A DNA stretch of 14,267 nucleotides from Treponema sp. (GCA_016297415.1 JAEDGQ010000049.1:1-14267); one strand, 5' to 3'; shown: positions 7,663 to 14,214, counted from the first letter of the stretch. The notes: generated by a model not told the origin, from the sequence alone. Made by a program: numbers and translations.

Positions 7663-8043
7663 ATGGCTACCGTAAAAAAACGAAAGGAAAAGAAGAGCGT
7701 ATACGAAGGAAACGTATATATCCAGGCTACGTTCAACAATACTATCGTAACAATTACAGACTTGAACGGAAATGCTCTTTCATGGGCTTCTTCAGGTGGA
7801 CTTGGTTTCCGTGGAGCAAAAAAATCAACTCCATTTGCTGCTCAGACAGTTACAGAAACAGCTGTTCAGAAAGCAGTAAGCTATGGTCTGCGTGAAGTTC
7901 ACGTATTCGTTAAGGGACCAGGTATGGGTCGCGAAAATGCAGTTCGTGCTCTCGGTGCTTTGGGACTTAAAGTAAAATCAATTTCTGATGTTACTCCAAT
8001 CCCACACAACGGATGTCGTCCACGTAAGACTCGCCGTATGTAA
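7663..8043 (+). CDS. rpsK: 30S ribosomal protein S11
   Basis: S11 lies on the 30S platform near the mRNA exit and Shine-Dalgarno helix. The 126-residue product has a basic N-terminus, then VYIQATFNNTIVTITDLNGN, SSGGLGFRGAKKSTPFAAQ, KGPGMGRENAVRALG and the signature ending PHNGCRPRKTRRM. GGAGG precedes the ATG by nine bases. Usually rpsD or rpoA follows at once; here a hairpin terminator and a 168-nt spacer intervene, and rpsD is absent. Confidence 0.98.
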   Translation: MATVKKRKEKKSVYEGNVYIQATFNNTIVTITDLNGNALSWASSGGLGFRGAKKSTPFAAQTVTETAVQKAVSYGLREVHVFVKGPGMGRENAVRALGALGLKVKSISDVTPIPHNGCRPRKTRRM

Positions 8044-8051
8044 GATAAAAT

Positions 8052-8088
8052 AAAAATGGATGTTATCTTTCAACGTCCATTTTTGTTA
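8052..8088 (+). terminator. Hairpin terminator after rpsK
   Basis: AAAAATGGATGTT (8052-8064) pairs with AACGTCCATTTTT (8072-8084) through 13 pairs, one of them G-U, with a seven-base loop. T-rich sequence follows directly (TTTTTGTTATTT). The pairing can be extended on both flanks by GATAAA and TTTATC. This looks like a real intrinsic terminator. It should therefore end or attenuate the rpmJ-rpsM-rpsK message ahead of rpoA. Because both arms are flanked by A and T runs it might also work in the opposite direction. Confidence 0.75.
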
Positions 8089-8211
8089 TTTATCTACAAA
8101 GTTGTAAAAGTTAGTTTTATCCGGTTAATCCGGTAAAAAGTATTTAATTAATCAGTCATGGACTGATTGATATCGAAAAGCTCATTGTTGAGCAGAATAA
8201 AAGGAGTTCAG
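8089..8211 (+). promoter_or_regulatory. Structured leader upstream of rpoA
   Basis: Between the rpsK terminator and rpoA are three ordered elements. The first is a tandem nine-base repeat ATCCGGTTA/ATCCGGTAA (8119-8136). The second is a hairpin with arms ATTAATCAGTC (8147-8157) and GACTGATTGAT (8161-8171), 11 pairs including one G-T and a three-base ATG loop. The third is a small hairpin GCTCA/TGAGC (8180-8184, 8189-8193). AAGGAG follows at 8201-8206. A promoter should exist here if the terminator is effective; TTGTAA (8102-8107) with a TTAATC-type -10 is only a weak candidate. The hairpins could control rpoA translation or protect the 5' end. Confidence 0.45.
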
Positions 8212-9267
8212 ATGGCTCGTAAAAACCTGCTTAAAGGTTTTAAAAAACCAAAAGGCATTTCATTTGAACATCTCGAAACAAATCCTAATTACGGAAAGTT
8301 CACAGCTTATCCATTTGAACCTGGATTTGGTACAACAATCGGAAACACACTCCGCCGTGTACTTCTTTCATCAATTCAGGGATATGCAGTAACTTCTGTT
8401 CGGATTACTTCATTTGATGCTGAAGGTGTTCCTCGTGTAATTCAGAGTGAATTTGATCCAATCGCTAATGTTTCAGAAGATACACTTGAAATTCTGAACA
8501 GCTTGAAGATGATTCGCTTTAAGCTTCCAAACGATGGAGAACAGGACACACTTCTTTTCGAATTTAAAGGACCTGGAACTGTAACAAGTAATGACTTTGC
8601 TAAAGAAGGTCAGCTTGAAGTTCTTACTAAGGATGTACCTGTATTCACAATGATGGAAGGTGCTTCTCTTACAATCGAAATTCAGGTTGATTTAGGCAGA
8701 GGTTATGTACCTGCTGAAGTTAACAGTGCTTATATTGAAGTTGTTGGAACTATTCCAATCGATTCAATTTTCTCACCAGTTAGCAAGGTAAAATATGCTA
8801 TTGAACCTTGTCGTGTTGGCGAAAGAAACGATTATGATAAGCTTGTTCTTGAAGTTTGGACTGATGGAACTATTGCTCCAGAAGATGCTCTTGCTGAAGC
8901 AGCAAAGATTGCTAAAGATCATTTCTCAATCTTTGTAAACTTCAATGATAATGATGTTGCAAGTTCCGATGACATGGATGAAGGTGATGAAAGAGTTCGT
9001 TCATTGCTTAACACTCCAGTAGAAGAACTGGAACTTTCAGTTCGTTCTTCAAACTGTCTTAAAAATGCTAATATCCGTACAATCGGTGAATTAACTAAAA
9101 AGACAGAAGATGACATTGCTAAAACAAGAAACTTTGGTAAAAAGTCTCTTACTGAAATCAAGGAAAAGCTTCTTGAATGGGGGCTTACACTTGGTATGAC
9201 AGATTACAGTCATCTTAAAAATGTAAATTTGGCAAATCCAAAGGCAAAGGAAGAATCCAATGAATAA
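8212..9267 (+). CDS. rpoA: RNA polymerase alpha subunit
   Basis: Alpha dimerises to nucleate RNA polymerase assembly, and its C-terminal domain contacts UP-element DNA and activators. The product is 351 residues from the ATG at 8212, chosen because AAGGAG lies five bases upstream; an in-frame TTG at 8167 would start inside the leader hairpin. The N-terminal domain (to about residue 235) includes PGFGTTIGNTLRRVLLSSIQ and the assembly region. A flexible acidic linker follows. The C-terminal domain (about 270-330) has VRSSNCLKNANIRTIGEL and NFGKKSLTEIKEKL, the DNA-binding residues being conserved. About 20 extra residues follow the usual end. Its last codons overlap rplQ by eight bases. Confidence 0.98.
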   Translation: MARKNLLKGFKKPKGISFEHLETNPNYGKFTAYPFEPGFGTTIGNTLRRVLLSSIQGYAVTSVRITSFDAEGVPRVIQSEFDPIANVSEDTLEILNSLKMIRFKLPNDGEQDTLLFEFKGPGTVTSNDFAKEGQLEVLTKDVPVFTMMEGASLTIEIQVDLGRGYVPAEVNSAYIEVVGTIPIDSIFSPVSKVKYAIEPCRVGERNDYDKLVLEVWTDGTIAPEDALAEAAKIAKDHFSIFVNFNDNDVASSDDMDEGDERVRSLLNTPVEELELSVRSSNCLKNANIRTIGELTKKTEDDIAKTRNFGKKSLTEIKEKLLEWGLTLGMTDYSHLKNVNLANPKAKEESNE

Positions 9268-9742
9268 CATGACTGGTTTCAATCCACTTTCACGTACATC
9301 AGCACACCGTCGTGCTATGTCACGTAACATGGTAACTTCACTTTTCAGATTTGAACGCATTACAACTACTAGCTCAAAAGCTAAAGAAGTTCGTAAAGCT
9401 GCTGAAAAATTGATTACACGCAGCAAGGTTGATACAGTACATAACCGTCGTATCGCCGCAAAGTTTATTCAGGATGAAAAAATCTTGAACAAACTTTTCA
9501 CAGAACTCGGACCACGCATGAAGGATCGTAAGGGTGGTTACACTCGTATCCTCAAGATCGGTTTCCGTCAGGGTGATGCTGCAGATATGGTAATTCTTGA
9601 ATTGGTAGACTACAAACTTCCAACTGAAGAATCTAAAGAAAAGCCAGCTGCAAAAGCAAAAAAAGCTGAACCAAAAGCTGAAAAAGCACCTGCTAAAGCT
9701 AAGGCAAAAAAAGCAGCTCCTGCTGCTGAAGAAGCAAAATAA
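9260..9742 (+). CDS. rplQ: 50S ribosomal protein L17 with Ala/Lys/Glu-rich tail
   Basis: L17 is located near the nascent peptide exit tunnel. The product is 160 residues. Residues 1-125 are an ordinary L17: FNPLSRTSAHRRAMSRNM, the helical core, and GPRMKDRKGGYTRILKIGFR. The last 35 or so residues are a low-complexity Ala/Lys/Pro/Glu tail, probably disordered. I use the ATG at 9260, inside the last codons of rpoA, because AGGAAG is six bases upstream; an ATG at 9269 would be too far from it. The overlap implies translational coupling with rpoA. The end of the tail (AAPAAEEA) recurs in the next gene. Confidence 0.97.
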   Translation: MNNMTGFNPLSRTSAHRRAMSRNMVTSLFRFERITTTSSKAKEVRKAAEKLITRSKVDTVHNRRIAAKFIQDEKILNKLFTELGPRMKDRKGGYTRILKIGFRQGDAADMVILELVDYKLPTEESKEKPAAKAKKAEPKAEKAPAKAKAKKAAPAAEEAK

Positions 9743-9752
9743 GGAGTAACTA

Positions 9753-10010
9753 ATGTCTAAAGCACATCGTGGATCTGGTATCCGCAGCGAAGCAAATCAC
9801 GGACGTGGTAAATGTGCACGCTGTGGTAAAGAAGATATCAAAGTTCTTTATGAAAAAGAAATTGATGGTGCAAATGTAAAAGTATGTAAATACTGTAACG
9901 CTGCACTCAAAAACATTGCTAGAGTTGAAGCAAGAAAAGCTAAAGCAGCAGCACCTGCAGCTGAAGAAGCTCCTGCTGAAGCACCAGCAACAGAAGAAGC
10001 ACAGGCATAG
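9753..10010 (+). CDS. Small zinc-ribbon protein of unknown function, in the rplQ transcript
   Basis: I do not recognise this as a named family. The 85-residue product has a basic N-terminus (SKAHRGSGIRSEANHGRGK), a four-cysteine zinc ribbon with pairs at residues 21/24 (CARC) and 45/48 (CKYC), and an Ala/Pro/Glu-rich tail from about residue 62. TAAGGAG overlaps the rplQ stop, and the gap is ten bases with no terminator between. It is therefore the last gene of the rpoA-rplQ message. Size, charge and position suggest a ribosome- or RNA-polymerase-associated protein, but that is inference. The tail shares AAPAAEEA with L17. The reading frame is clearly translated in style (good codon use, good Shine-Dalgarno). 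Confidence 0.85.
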   Translation: MSKAHRGSGIRSEANHGRGKCARCGKEDIKVLYEKEIDGANVKVCKYCNAALKNIARVEARKAKAAAPAAEEAPAEAPATEEAQA

Positions 10011-10024
10011 TTTTGTCTGTCTAC

Positions 10025-10059
10025 GCCGTCCTACAATGCTAGGGCGGCATTATTTTTTT
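10025..10059 (+). terminator. Intrinsic terminator of the rpoA-rplQ-zinc-ribbon operon
   Basis: GCCGTCCTA (10025-10033) pairs with TAGGGCGGC (10040-10048) as nine pairs including one G-U, with a six-base loop. ATTATTTTTTT follows. This is a textbook rho-independent terminator located 15 bases after the zinc-ribbon gene, and it ends the whole ribosomal cluster. Confidence 0.9.
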
Positions 10060-10116
10060 AAACAAGAACAAAGTTTAAAGATAACTTATATAATTTTTGA
10101 CGACTGCTTTGTTAAC

Positions 10117-10167
10117 AAAAAATGCACCCCTGAAATTGAACTTTATTTGTCCAACTTTAGGGGTGCA
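10117..10167 (-). terminator. Terminator of the leftward chemoreceptor gene, resembling joined IS3/IS150-type ends
   Basis: TGCACCCCT (10123-10131) and AGGGGTGCA (10159-10167) are perfect nine-base inverted arms, continued inward by imperfect pairing around TTGAAC and GTCCAAC. Read leftward, the hairpin is followed by TTTTTTG, as expected for a terminator of the gene ending at 10214; read rightward no T-run follows. The arm TGCACCCCTAAAGTTGGACA resembles, from memory, the terminal inverted repeats of IS150-group (IS3 family) insertion sequences. No transposase remains. Confidence 0.65.
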
Positions 10168-10213
10168 CTTCACTTGTCCGGGATTTTTATGTTTTTTTAA
10201 GACTTAATTCAGT

Positions 10214-12667
10214 TTATTGTGCCAGATGTTCACCTAGTTTTGCAATTTCAATGATTGCAGCTGAAATCTGTTCTGCACCGGTAGATGCGGTCTGGAGCTG
10301 ATTAGAAATTTCAGCAGAAGTGCTAACCTGTTCTGTAATTGAGTTTTTGATGTTTTCAGAAAGATTTGCAATTGTTTTAATAGCAGCGTTAGTTGCATTA
10401 ATAACTTCTTCTGTCTGCTTAGTATTAATGTTATTGCGTTCAACAAGATCCTGAATTGCCTGAGTTGAAGAAACAGTCTGAGCTGCAAGAGATTTTACTT
10501 CTTTTGCTACAACACTGAATCCACGACCCGCATCTCCTGCATGAGCGGCTTCGATAGCAGCATTAAGGGCAAGAACGTTGGTTTTTTCGGCAATATCATT
10601 AATCATGTAAATTGCAGTTGTAATCTGTTCAGTACTTTCTACAAGGGTTTCAATTGCAGAGTTTGCATCATTAATCATTCTGTTTGCGGAAACAACAGTA
10701 TCTGCAACTGTGGAAATATTACCAGAAATATCTCTAATGTTTGTGGCTACATTGTCCATGGACTGAGAAATTGTTGTAATGTTATTGGAAATCAATTCTG
10801 CCTGATTTGAAACAACATCTGCTTTTTCTGTCATGGCCTGCATTGTACCTTCCATAATTACGCGGCTTTCATTTCTTTCTTTAAGGAGAAGTGCGCTATA
10901 AAGAGAACATGAAATCTGATCCCGGAGAGTAGAGAAGGCAACACCATTATCTTTGGATGATTCAAATACAATATAACCAAGGTACTGATCCTGGTAGTGA
11001 AGTGATTCAACTTCAAAAATACGGAATGTATCTACATTGCTTATAGAATCTGGAAGAATGTCTTTTGTTTCAAAAGTAAGACCACCTTCAGGAAGAGAAA
11101 TTCTTTCATGATTTGTAACGGCAAGAATAAGACGGCTTGTTTCTGGAATTAAATGATTTTCTTCTGTGTATTCGCAGTTATCATAGAGAACAACGTAAAC
11201 ACCATCAATTCCAATTTTGCCAATCGATTTAGTAATGATATTCATAAGTCCATCAACATCAGCACATGAAAGAATATCAGTACTAATCTGACGAAGATTA
11301 TTTTCGTTACGAGATTCAAGAAGGTTCATCTGTTTTTGTGTACGACAGTCAACTTCGTTAATAAGAATACGTGCCTGCTGAATGAGGTTGTCTGATTTTG
11401 AAATAAAATTACTTTTTGCAAGGAATGGAGTAATGAAATTTCTTAATTCTGAAACAATATCCTGCCATACTGTGAATTCTGTGGATACAGAAATGAATTT
11501 ATTCAGACCTATTGAAATTGTCTGTGTAAACAATGGTTTTTCTTCATTGCTAAGACAGTCTTTGATAAAGGAATCTACAAATTTGTTAACGAAACCTGCA
11601 AAAAATTCATTAGTATACTGGTTTGTGTAGCGGTCTTCACGAACAGTCTGAAGAATTTTTGTCTTTAACTTATCCTGAAAATTTGTACTTTTGAATTTTT
11701 CACAAATTTCTGAATCAGAAAGGAATGTATTTGCAATTTTTTTCTTGAAAATACCGCCTTTAGCTGGATTTGTACTTGTTTCTGTGGAACTTGAAAAGAA
11801 AGCCCTTTGAACTGAAGCGGAAGTACAGCCACAGGACTGACCAAGTACAAGCCGTGTGCTGTAGCGGAATTCATCCTGTACAGGCTGATTGTTCATTGTT
11901 GCTTTGAGTGTTTCGTAGCCTTTTAATCCCTGTCCATAGAAAGGCATTTCTACAGTTGTAATAGGAGGATTACTCCATGCTGCATCGTTTGTTCCGTTAA
12001 AACCACAGACTGCAATATCATGAGGAATTGAAAAGCCTTTTTTAATAAGCTGTTCCTGAGCACCGATAGCAACATTGTCGCCTACAGCTACAATTGCTTC
12101 TATATCTTTTCCAGGTTTAAATCCTTTTGAGAGAAATGCATCAACAGCCTTTGCTCCGTCTGTGATTGCCCAGCCGCCACATGGAGAAATTAATTCCTGA
12201 TTAATTTCAATACCATGATTCTGAAGACCTTCCAGATATCCTTCATAGCGTTCTTTTGCGTAAATATGAGTTTCCGGACCACGGATGAAAGCAATTTTTG
12301 AGAAGTGATGAACTTCGATAAGGTGATTCATCAATTCAATAATACCTGTTCGGCAGTCTGTAATGATTACCGGATGTCCTTCGATTTTAAAAGTCATACA
12401 AACTAATGGAGTATTTACAAATTTTTTGTAGTAATCCATTGTTGGCTGGTCTACATCTGATGAAGCCCAGGAAATAACTCCATCAAAGACATTGTCGGAG
12501 ATTAAATGATAGATAATTGACCCTTGTCCTTTATTTAAAACTGGACCACGGAATGTAATAAGCGGCTTATTGTCATTCTTACAGCCTGTTACAATACCTT
12601 TCCACATGTTTTTTCCTGTGGCATCGACCAAAGAACGGGTTAAAAAGGCAATGGTTTTCTTATTCAT
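10214..12667 (-). CDS. Soluble chemoreceptor: LacI-type ligand-binding, GAF-like and methyl-accepting domains
   Basis: The 817-residue product should sense a small intracellular ligand and signal to CheA/CheW. Residues about 5-277 form a LacI/GalR-type periplasmic-binding fold without the DNA-binding helix-turn-helix: AIVAVGDNVAIGAQEQLIKK, IPHDIAVCGFNGTND and PPITTVEMPFYGQG are diagnostic, and SCGC (278-281) marks the usual domain end. A helical linker (310-460) and a GAF-like domain (461-597) follow. The methyl-accepting domain (600-817) has its hairpin tip at 689-728 (INDIAEKTNVLALNAAIEAA, then GRGFSVVAKEVKSLA). A perfect methylation consensus surrounds Glu799-Gln800 (STGAEQISAA). No signal peptide, membrane segment or C-terminal CheR-tether pentapeptide is seen. 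GAGGA lies eight bases before the ATG. Confidence 0.9.
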   Translation of the reverse strand: MNKKTIAFLTRSLVDATGKNMWKGIVTGCKNDNKPLITFRGPVLNKGQGSIIYHLISDNVFDGVISWASSDVDQPTMDYYKKFVNTPLVCMTFKIEGHPVIITDCRTGIIELMNHLIEVHHFSKIAFIRGPETHIYAKERYEGYLEGLQNHGIEINQELISPCGGWAITDGAKAVDAFLSKGFKPGKDIEAIVAVGDNVAIGAQEQLIKKGFSIPHDIAVCGFNGTNDAAWSNPPITTVEMPFYGQGLKGYETLKATMNNQPVQDEFRYSTRLVLGQSCGCTSASVQRAFFSSSTETSTNPAKGGIFKKKIANTFLSDSEICEKFKSTNFQDKLKTKILQTVREDRYTNQYTNEFFAGFVNKFVDSFIKDCLSNEEKPLFTQTISIGLNKFISVSTEFTVWQDIVSELRNFITPFLAKSNFISKSDNLIQQARILINEVDCRTQKQMNLLESRNENNLRQISTDILSCADVDGLMNIITKSIGKIGIDGVYVVLYDNCEYTEENHLIPETSRLILAVTNHERISLPEGGLTFETKDILPDSISNVDTFRIFEVESLHYQDQYLGYIVFESSKDNGVAFSTLRDQISCSLYSALLLKERNESRVIMEGTMQAMTEKADVVSNQAELISNNITTISQSMDNVATNIRDISGNISTVADTVVSANRMINDANSAIETLVESTEQITTAIYMINDIAEKTNVLALNAAIEAAHAGDAGRGFSVVAKEVKSLAAQTVSSTQAIQDLVERNNINTKQTEEVINATNAAIKTIANLSENIKNSITEQVSTSAEISNQLQTASTGAEQISAAIIEIAKLGEHLAQ

Positions 12668-12815
12668 AAAAAAATCCTCGCATGTATATATTCTCTATAT
12701 CATCGTCAATTTTACAACAGTAAAATAGTAAAAAAAAGCACATTTTTTGACATTGCGTTGCTTTACTAAAAACACAAAAAGCATAATAATTTTGTTATAC
12801 TTTTCATTGGAGGAT
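12668..12815. promoter_or_regulatory. Divergent intergenic region of the chemoreceptor and LivK-like genes
   Basis: This 148-nt A/T-rich gap must contain the start signals of two divergent genes. For the rightward gene the best pair is TTGCTT (12758-12763) and CATAAT (12782-12787), 18 bases apart, with GGAGG at 12809-12813. A TTGACA-like box at 12748-12753 has no well-spaced -10. For the leftward gene a TATAGA-like -10 (complement of 12694-12699) is present, but no good -35 was found; a flagellar-type (sigma 28) promoter is possible but matches poorly. No clear operator palindrome is seen. Confidence 0.4.
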
Positions 12816-12818
12816 ATG

Positions 12819-13955
12819 ATGAAAAAAGTATTTTCAGTTGTAAGTCTTGCTCTCGCTGGACTTCTTGCATTTACTGGTTGTGGTGAAAAATCATCTGAAA
12901 CAATCAAAATTGGTGCTATTGGACCTCTTTCTGGAGCAGTAGCAGTTTATGGTGTTGAGGCTAAAAACGGTATTGAACTTGCTGTTGAAGAAATCAATGC
13001 TGCTGGTGGTATTAACGGTAAAAAAGTTGAAATTATCAGCGAAGATGATGAAGGTAATCCTGAAAAATCAGTTAACGCTTACAAAAAGATCGTTACAAAA
13101 GACAAGGCTACAATCATCGTAGGTTCTTTAACATCTGGATGTACACAGGCTATTGCTTCTCTTGCACAGGCTCAGAAAGTTCTTCTCGTTGCTCCAGCTG
13201 CTACAGCTACAGCAATCACAGAAAATGGTGACTATGTATACCGTGCATGTTTTATTGACCCGTTCCAGGGTACCGTTGGTGCTAAATTCTCTGTTGATAC
13301 ACTGGGATCTAAAAAAGCTGCTGTTCTTTATGACAGTGGTAATGACTATTCTGCAGGTCTTACAGAAAACTTCGTTTCTACATTTGCAGCTAATGGGGGA
13401 ACTGTTGTAGCTAAAGAATCATACAGCACTGGTGATAAAGATTTTAACGCTCAGATTACTAAAATTAAGAATGCTAAACCTGATGTTGTATATCTTCCTG
13501 ACTACTACGGAACTGTAGCTCTTATTGCTAAACAGCTTCGTGCTCAGGGTGTAAACACTCCTATCGTTGGTGCAGATGGTTGGGATGGTCTTACAGACAA
13601 TGCTGGTGATGAAGTTCTTAACGGATTCTACTCTAACCACTATGCTGCTGACTCTACAGAAGGTAAAGTAAAAGACTTCGTAGACTCTTACACAGCTAAA
13701 TACAACTCAACACCAACTGCATTTGCTGCTCTTGGTTATGACTCTGTTTACATGATTAAAGATGCTATCCTTGCTTCTGGCTCTACAGACAGCACAAAAG
13801 TACGTGATGCTCTTAAAAATACAAACGGGGACTATGTAACAGGACACATCACATTTGATGAAAAACGCAATCCTATCAAGTCTGCTGTAATGGTTGAACT
13901 TGTTAAGAAAGACGGTGTACTTGTTACAACTTATAAGACAACTGTAAATCCGTAA
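12819..13955 (+). CDS. LivK-type substrate-binding lipoprotein of an ABC transporter
   Basis: The product is a 378-residue binding protein of the branched-chain amino acid (LivK/HAAT) family, which captures Leu/Ile/Val or related ligands outside the inner membrane and delivers them to a permease. The N-terminus MKKVFSVVSLALAGLLAFTG followed by Cys21 is a lipoprotein signal with a relaxed, spirochaete-like lipobox. The mature part begins IKIGAIGPLSGAVAVYG, with GIELAVEEINAAGGINGKKV and the family's VGSLTSGCTQAIA and LPDYYGTVALIAKQLRAQG regions. I chose the second of two adjacent ATG codons because GGAGG is five bases upstream. Permease and ATPase genes are not found downstream in the window. 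The ligand cannot be deduced. Confidence 0.92.
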   Translation: MKKVFSVVSLALAGLLAFTGCGEKSSETIKIGAIGPLSGAVAVYGVEAKNGIELAVEEINAAGGINGKKVEIISEDDEGNPEKSVNAYKKIVTKDKATIIVGSLTSGCTQAIASLAQAQKVLLVAPAATATAITENGDYVYRACFIDPFQGTVGAKFSVDTLGSKKAAVLYDSGNDYSAGLTENFVSTFAANGGTVVAKESYSTGDKDFNAQITKIKNAKPDVVYLPDYYGTVALIAKQLRAQGVNTPIVGADGWDGLTDNAGDEVLNGFYSNHYAADSTEGKVKDFVDSYTAKYNSTPTAFAALGYDSVYMIKDAILASGSTDSTKVRDALKNTNGDYVTGHITFDEKRNPIKSAVMVELVKKDGVLVTTYKTTVNP

Positions 13956-13985
13956 CAACGAATTGCATCCATGCAATTCGTTGTT
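13954..13985. repeat. Perfect 15-bp palindrome at the LivK-like stop codon
   Basis: AACAACGAATTGCAT (13954-13968) and ATGCAATTCGTTGTT (13971-13985) are perfectly complementary, separated by CC. The left arm includes the last two bases of the stop codon. The hairpin could terminate or stabilise the message, but only TTGTT follows rather than a clean T-run. The right arm's TGCAATTCGTTGTTAA recurs at 14199-14214, linking it to the neighbouring tandem repeats. Confidence 0.85.
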
Positions 13986-13987
13986 AA

Positions 13988-14101
13988 ACGAAACTCCTTT
14001 TGAGTTTCGTCGGGTATTGATATCTGAAAATTGATGCGCCGTCCTTGGCGCTCCTTTTTGGGGGTGTTGTTAATGGACTGTGGCTTGCAATTTTCAACTA
14101 C
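13988..14101. repeat. Tandem hairpin-rich repeat, copy 1
   Basis: This unit contains a nine-base stem ACGAAACTC/GAGTTTCGT (13988-13996, 14002-14010), a GC stem GCGCC/GGCGC (14036-14040, 14047-14051) and a C/T-rich then G-rich segment that may form a third stem. It is repeated directly downstream with about seven substitutions and one single-base gap over the first 105 bases; the last nine bases differ. No reading frame of note runs through it. Confidence 0.85.
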
Positions 14102-14214
14102 ACGAAACTCCTTTGGAGTTTCGTCGGGTATTGATATCTGGAAATTGACGCGCCGTCCTTGGCGCTCCTTTTGAGGGAGTTGTTAATGGACTGTGTCCTG
14201 CAATTCGTTGTTAA
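14102..14214. repeat. Tandem hairpin-rich repeat, copy 2
   Basis: The second copy begins at ACGAAACTC (14102-14110), 114 bases after the first. Both inner stems are intact (ACGAAACTC/GAGTTTCGT and GCGCC/GGCGC at 14150-14154 and 14161-14165). Differences fall mainly in loops and flanks, for example a T-to-G change in the first loop. It ends in GCAATTCGTTGTTAA, the same end as the palindrome at 13954-13985, so the unit boundary is probably there. Confidence 0.85.

Noticed and set aside
7446..7895. 149-codon open frame overlapping rpsM and rpsK
   Set aside because: It lies across two certain ribosomal genes in another frame, has no Shine-Dalgarno support and no recognisable motif.
8167..8211. 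An earlier TTG start for rpoA adding 15 residues
   Set aside because: It falls inside the leader hairpin, has no ribosome-binding site and adds non-conserved residues, whereas ATG 8212 has AAGGAG and the normal RpoA N-terminus.
9916..10200. Open frame through the zinc-ribbon tail and the two terminators
   Set aside because: It is a frame-shifted reading of repetitive Ala/Glu codons, runs through terminator hairpins and has no ribosome-binding site.
12683..12709. TTGACG/TATACA promoter for the chemoreceptor gene
   Set aside because: The spacer is only 15 bases and the start point would fall within or next to the ribosome-binding site, so it is not usable as a normal promoter.
12747..12818. 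Upstream TTG start for the LivK-like protein
   Set aside because: It would put about 24 charged residues ahead of a clear lipoprotein signal peptide and overlap the likely promoter; ATG 12819 has GGAGG five bases upstream.
13954..14214. Possible CRISPR array or integron attC sites in the repeat cluster
   Set aside because: There are only two full copies of about 113 nt with no short uniform repeats and unique spacers. GTTAAAC at 13983-13989 fits one attC core, but no matching RYYYAAC core lies at the right distance and the second copy lacks it; no integrase is visible.
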